Below, piece after piece: positions 52,630 through 55,413 of a DNA stretch of 55,413 nt; the first letter of the stretch is position 1, and every line of letters begins with the position of its first letter. The notes below the pieces were generated by a model that was given only the letters and a program-made list of their open reading frames with translations, was not told where the DNA came from and made no database searches. Both the position numbers and the translations under genes were made by a program. The DNA is from Mangrovicella endophytica. Lineage in GTDB: Bacteria; Pseudomonadota; Alphaproteobacteria; Rhizobiales; Rhizobiaceae. The stretch spans positions 1 through 55,413 of the forward strand of contig NZ_PKMZ01000015.1 in NCBI RefSeq assembly GCF_002893625.1, given 5' to 3'.

Positions 52630-53756
52630 GCCCGCAGCGCCTCGGTTGCGATGAGCGGCGCCAGCACGGACCGCAGCACAGAAGCGGCGGCAGCGAGCGT
52701 ATGCCGCCTGTCCAGGTTGGCGCGTGCGCCGGCCGACAGCCGCTCGGCGAGACCCGGCTCCGCCATGACGCGGCCGATGCAGCGGGCGAAATCACCAGCA
52801 TCGCCGGGCGCTGCGAGAAGACCGCCGGTGCCCTCCGCGACGACCCCGGCAACGCCGCCATAGCAACCGGCAACAGTCGGGCAGCCCTGGCTTGCCGCTT
52901 CCAGGAACACCATGCCGAAGGCTTCGTTGACGGCCGGCCAGACCAGGAGATCGCTGCCGGCATAGAGTCTTGCCAGAGCCCGGTTGTCGGCCACGAGTCC
53001 ATGGAAGTGCACGCGGTCGCCGAAGTCACGGAAGAGTGCCTCGACCTCGCCTCGCGCCGAGCCATCGCCGGCGATATCGAGCGTCCAGTCGCCGGGCAGC
53101 TGCGCCAGCGCCGAGGCGAGGATGCGGTAGGAGGCAAGCTTGTCCCCGGCGCGCATCATCGCCACGGTGAGAAGGCGCAAGGCGCCGGCCCGTGGGCCGC
53201 GCGGCTGCGGCGGCCATTCGGCCATGTCCAGAAACGGCGGCAGATCGACGATGCGCTGACCGGGCATGCTGACCGCCTCGAGCGCGGGACGATCGCGCGG
53301 GTTCAGCACCAGTAGGAGGGATGCGCGATCGAGCGCCGCCTCTGCGGCGGCGTGGCCGCGCGCATGCGGGCCTTCCGCGCGCTTCGGAGCGCGCGAGCCC
53401 TCGGCCACCACGTAGGGCAGCGACAGGGCGGCCGCGACGGCGGGGCCGATCAGATCCGGCGCCTTGTAGTAGTTGTGGTAGGTGAACCAGAGAGCCGGAC
53501 GTTCGTCTGACGGGAGGGCGCTGAACCGGGCCATCAGCTGCTCCGTTTCCGCCTCGGCCGCAGCCTCGATCGCATCCTGGCGCGAGGCGTCACCGTCGGC
53601 ATTGTAGCTCCCGAGGCGGGAGGCAAGGTCCGGCTCGAAGCCGGCCGTGGCGAGCGCGCGCAGGAGCAGCCGGCCCATGGCCCGGTCACCGGAGGGCACC
53701 GGATGGTCCGGATGCTTCAGCGGCGCATAGAAGGCGACGCGGGGAGTGGCAGGCAT
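52626..53756 (-). CDS. GT4-type glycosyltransferase
   Basis: A 376-residue GT-B enzyme. It starts RVAFYAPLKHPDHPVPSGDR, a motif of a rhizobial glycosyltransferase group, and has the donor site LLVWPAVNEAFGMVFLEAASQG followed by AGCYGGVAGVV. The ATG at 53756 was chosen because the family N-terminus begins there; the longer frame adds an Arg-rich extension. It is translationally coupled (ATGA) to the fusion protein downstream. Confidence 0.85.
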   Translation of the reverse strand: MPATPRVAFYAPLKHPDHPVPSGDRAMGRLLLRALATAGFEPDLASRLGSYNADGDASRQDAIEAAAEAETEQLMARFSALPSDERPALWFTYHNYYKAPDLIGPAVAAALSLPYVVAEGSRAPKRAEGPHARGHAAAEAALDRASLLLVLNPRDRPALEAVSMPGQRIVDLPPFLDMAEWPPQPRGPRAGALRLLTVAMMRAGDKLASYRILASALAQLPGDWTLDIAGDGSARGEVEALFRDFGDRVHFHGLVADNRALARLYAGSDLLVWPAVNEAFGMVFLEAASQGCPTVAGCYGGVAGVVAEGTGGLLAAPGDAGDFARCIGRVMAEPGLAERLSAGARANLDRRHTLAAAASVLRSVLAPLIATEALRA

Positions 53757-54013
53757 GGCGCCGGAACCGGGATGAACTGCGAAGGGTCGCTCGCGGACTA
53801 GATCAAACCCGCCGCACCCGCAACGGCCGCGGCCTTCGCGGCGGCGTGAAAGCGAGCGTGAAAGCACCGTCTCCACCGGCCCCAGGCTGGCGATGATGGA
53901 CTTGCCACGGCGTCATGCTATGGCCGCGCTATAGTGCATGGAGCTTGCAAAAGGGCGGACGGCTGACGTCGAAGTCTGTCCCGCAGGATCAGAGCGGCCT
54001 CAGCCTTGGGTGA
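53757..54013. other. Divergent intergenic gap
   Basis: The 257 bases between the divergent GT4 and epimerase genes hold no supported gene. Neither a dyad copy nor a convincing -35/-10 pair with good spacing was found. Confidence 0.5.
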
Positions 54014-55051
54014 ATGATGACGATCGTTGCAGAGGGAGCGCTGGCAGCCGAGGCAGGCATCGGCCGTGTGCTCGTCACTGGCGCGGCCGGCTTCATCGGC
54101 TTTCATGCCGCCGCGCGGCTTCTTGGCGACGGGATGGCGGTGCATGGGATCGATGACCTCAACGCCTATTATGATCCGCGACTGAAGGAGGCACGGCTCG
54201 CCGAGCTGCGGCGGCAGGAGGGCTTTTCCTTCGAACGGCTCGATATCGCCGACCATGACGCGCTTGCGAAAAGCTTTGCCTCGTTCCGGCCGGATGTCGT
54301 CATTCATCTTGCGGCACAGGCTGGCGTGCGCCATTCGGTGCAGCATCCGTTCGCCTATTCGCGGGCCAATCTCGACGGCTTCCTATCGGTGCTCGAAGCC
54401 TGCCGCGCGGCGACGGTGCGCCACCTCCTCTATGCATCGTCCAGCTCGGTCTATGGCAGCAACGCCAAGGTACCGTTCAGCGAGGCTGATCCCGTCGAGC
54501 ACCCGGTTTCGCTCTATGCCGCCACCAAGCGCGCCAACGAGATGATGGCCGAAGCTTACGCCCACCTATACGCCATCCCCATGTCGGGCTTGCGCTTCTT
54601 CTCCGTCTACGGGCCCTGGGGGCGGCCGGACATGGCCTACTACTCCTTCGCCGAGGCGATCGTGGCAGGGCGGCCGATCGAGCTCTACAATGGCGGGCGG
54701 ATGTCGCGCGATTTTACCTATGTCGGCGACGTCGCGGAGGCGATCGTCAGGCTGGTGCCGCGTCCACCGGTGGTGCGCGCGCCGAATGCGCAGAATCCGG
54801 CGGCGCGTCACACCATCTACAATGTCGGCAACCACGAGGCCGTCAGCCTCGGCGATTTCGTTACCGCGATCGAGACGGCGCTCGGCAAGACGGCCGACAA
54901 GCGCTTTGGCCCCATGCAGCCGGGCGACGTGCCCGCCACCTTTGCCGATGTGAGCCGCCTGCAGGCGGCCGTCGGTTACGCCCCGCAGACGCCGCTCAAT
55001 GAGGGTATCGCCCGCTTCGCCGAGTGGTTCAGGACTTATCACGGCGTGTAG
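54014..55051 (+). CDS. UDP-glucuronate 4-epimerase-like NAD-dependent epimerase
   Basis: A 345-residue extended SDR. NAD binds at TGAAGFIGFH (about 22-31); the catalytic residues are Ser in YASSSSVYG and YxxxK in SLYAATKRAN. GIDDLNAYYDPRLKEARL and RDFTYVGDVAEAI are typical of UDP-glucuronate 4-epimerases of the LspL/Cap1J group, giving UDP-galacturonate. Two adjacent ATGs can start it. A strong terminator lies about 100 bases downstream. Confidence 0.9.
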   Translation: MMTIVAEGALAAEAGIGRVLVTGAAGFIGFHAAARLLGDGMAVHGIDDLNAYYDPRLKEARLAELRRQEGFSFERLDIADHDALAKSFASFRPDVVIHLAAQAGVRHSVQHPFAYSRANLDGFLSVLEACRAATVRHLLYASSSSVYGSNAKVPFSEADPVEHPVSLYAATKRANEMMAEAYAHLYAIPMSGLRFFSVYGPWGRPDMAYYSFAEAIVAGRPIELYNGGRMSRDFTYVGDVAEAIVRLVPRPPVVRAPNAQNPAARHTIYNVGNHEAVSLGDFVTAIETALGKTADKRFGPMQPGDVPATFADVSRLQAAVGYAPQTPLNEGIARFAEWFRTYHGV

Positions 55052-55154
55052 CAGGCGCCTCCGGCACCAGCCGCCGCAGGTCGGGCGGCTTGCCAATGAC
55101 GGCTGCCGCACGCCGATCTCAAGCGATCGGCGTTCGAGACGCTGAGGCAAACAA

Positions 55155-55185
55155 AAAGCCCCGCCGGCAGTGCCGGCGGGGCTTT
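55155..55185. terminator. Strong bidirectional intrinsic terminator
   Basis: A perfect 14-bp stem (AAAGCCCCGCCGGC and its complement) with loop AGT. An A-run precedes it and a short T-run ends it. It lies between the convergent epimerase and chemoreceptor genes and can serve both. Confidence 0.9.
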
Positions 55186-55215
55186 GCTAGTCTCGTTCAG
55201 GGCGAGATGCCGTTC

Positions 55216-55413
55216 TCAGAACTCCTCCCAGCCATCGACCTCGGCCGCAGCCTTGGGTGCGGCACCGCCGGTCCCCGTGGTGCGCATCTGCACGACGGTG
55301 CGGGCAGGCGCGGCTGCCGCGCGGGCCGGCGTCGGCCGTGCGGAGGCCTTGCGGGCCTGGGCGGCGTGGCCGGCGGCCGATGCGGTGCGGAACTGGGCGA
55401 TGAGGTCGGCCAG
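55216..55413 (-). CDS. Methyl-accepting chemotaxis protein, C-terminal end (gene continues past right edge)
   Basis: The last 65 codons of a chemoreceptor. The visible part starts LADLIAQFRTASA, goes through an Ala/Pro/Arg-rich tether, and ends EVDGWEEF. A C-terminal W-x-x-F pentapeptide on a flexible tether is the docking site for CheR/CheB methylation enzymes. It is a different gene from the chemoreceptor at the left edge, since that one begins inside this window and reads out of it. Confidence 0.85.
   Translation of the reverse strand: MADLIAQFRTASAAGHAAQARKASARPTPARAAAAPARTVVQMRTTGTGGAAPKAAAEVDGWEEF

Overview
The window reads as chromosomal DNA of a high-GC alphaproteobacterium, most likely Hyphomicrobiales-like. 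The basis is strong GC bias with many long antisense shadow ORFs, a Yej-type peptide ABC transporter, TspO, paired transglutaminase-like genes, a class III cyclase beside a cNMP-binding protein, and chemoreceptors with a WEEF tail. No genus can be fixed from the sequence alone. I see no tRNA, rRNA, insertion sequence or CRISPR array.

Layout. 1-1075 is the N-terminal part of a chemoreceptor (minus strand). 1076-1843 is a long AT-richer intergenic stretch. 1844-6635 holds housekeeping-type genes: two transglutaminase-like proteins, a YcaQ-family glycosylase and a phosphomannomutase. 6778-9317 has a sugar aminotransferase and a glycosyltransferase, followed by DUF3429-like and TspO membrane proteins (9491-10486).

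10619-35454 is the striking part: a dense biosynthetic island. It contains an SDR, a BtrK/LysA-type PLP decarboxylase, an aminotransferase, a GT2, a B12-binding radical SAM enzyme coupled to an acyl carrier protein, an unknown 265-residue protein, a frameshifted SPASM-like radical SAM gene and a GNAT. It continues with an AdoMet-decarboxylase homologue, an FkbH-like protein plus a second carrier protein, and a BpsA-type aminopropyltransferase. Next come a PIG-L deacetylase, a stand-alone adenylating enzyme, a DegT aminotransferase, a ROK kinase, a Gfo/Idh dehydrogenase and an asparagine-synthetase-type amidotransferase. The island ends with a caspase/gingipain-like cysteine peptidase with a Zn ribbon, a 67-residue small protein, a NodB-like protein and another GNAT. 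Several transcription units share a 13-bp imperfect dyad (CAACT-N2-A-RRTWG, strong half facing the gene) that I found at eight places, six of them at unit starts in the island and a back-to-back pair at 1286-1323. This looks like an undescribed, co-regulated pathway making an aminopropylated, carrier-protein-tethered amino-acid/amino-sugar or peptide product. The product itself cannot be read from sequence.

35559-41677 is a four-gene Yej/Opp-type peptide ABC importer. 41708-46368 is a cyclase / cyclic-nucleotide-binding / degenerate-ATPase ABC protein set. 46641-55051 is a surface-polysaccharide locus: several glycosyltransferases (one fused to a NodB-like domain), a nucleotide-sugar dehydrogenase and a UDP-glucuronate-epimerase-like enzyme. 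A strong bidirectional terminator (55155-55185) separates it from the C-terminal end of another chemoreceptor gene that leaves the right edge.
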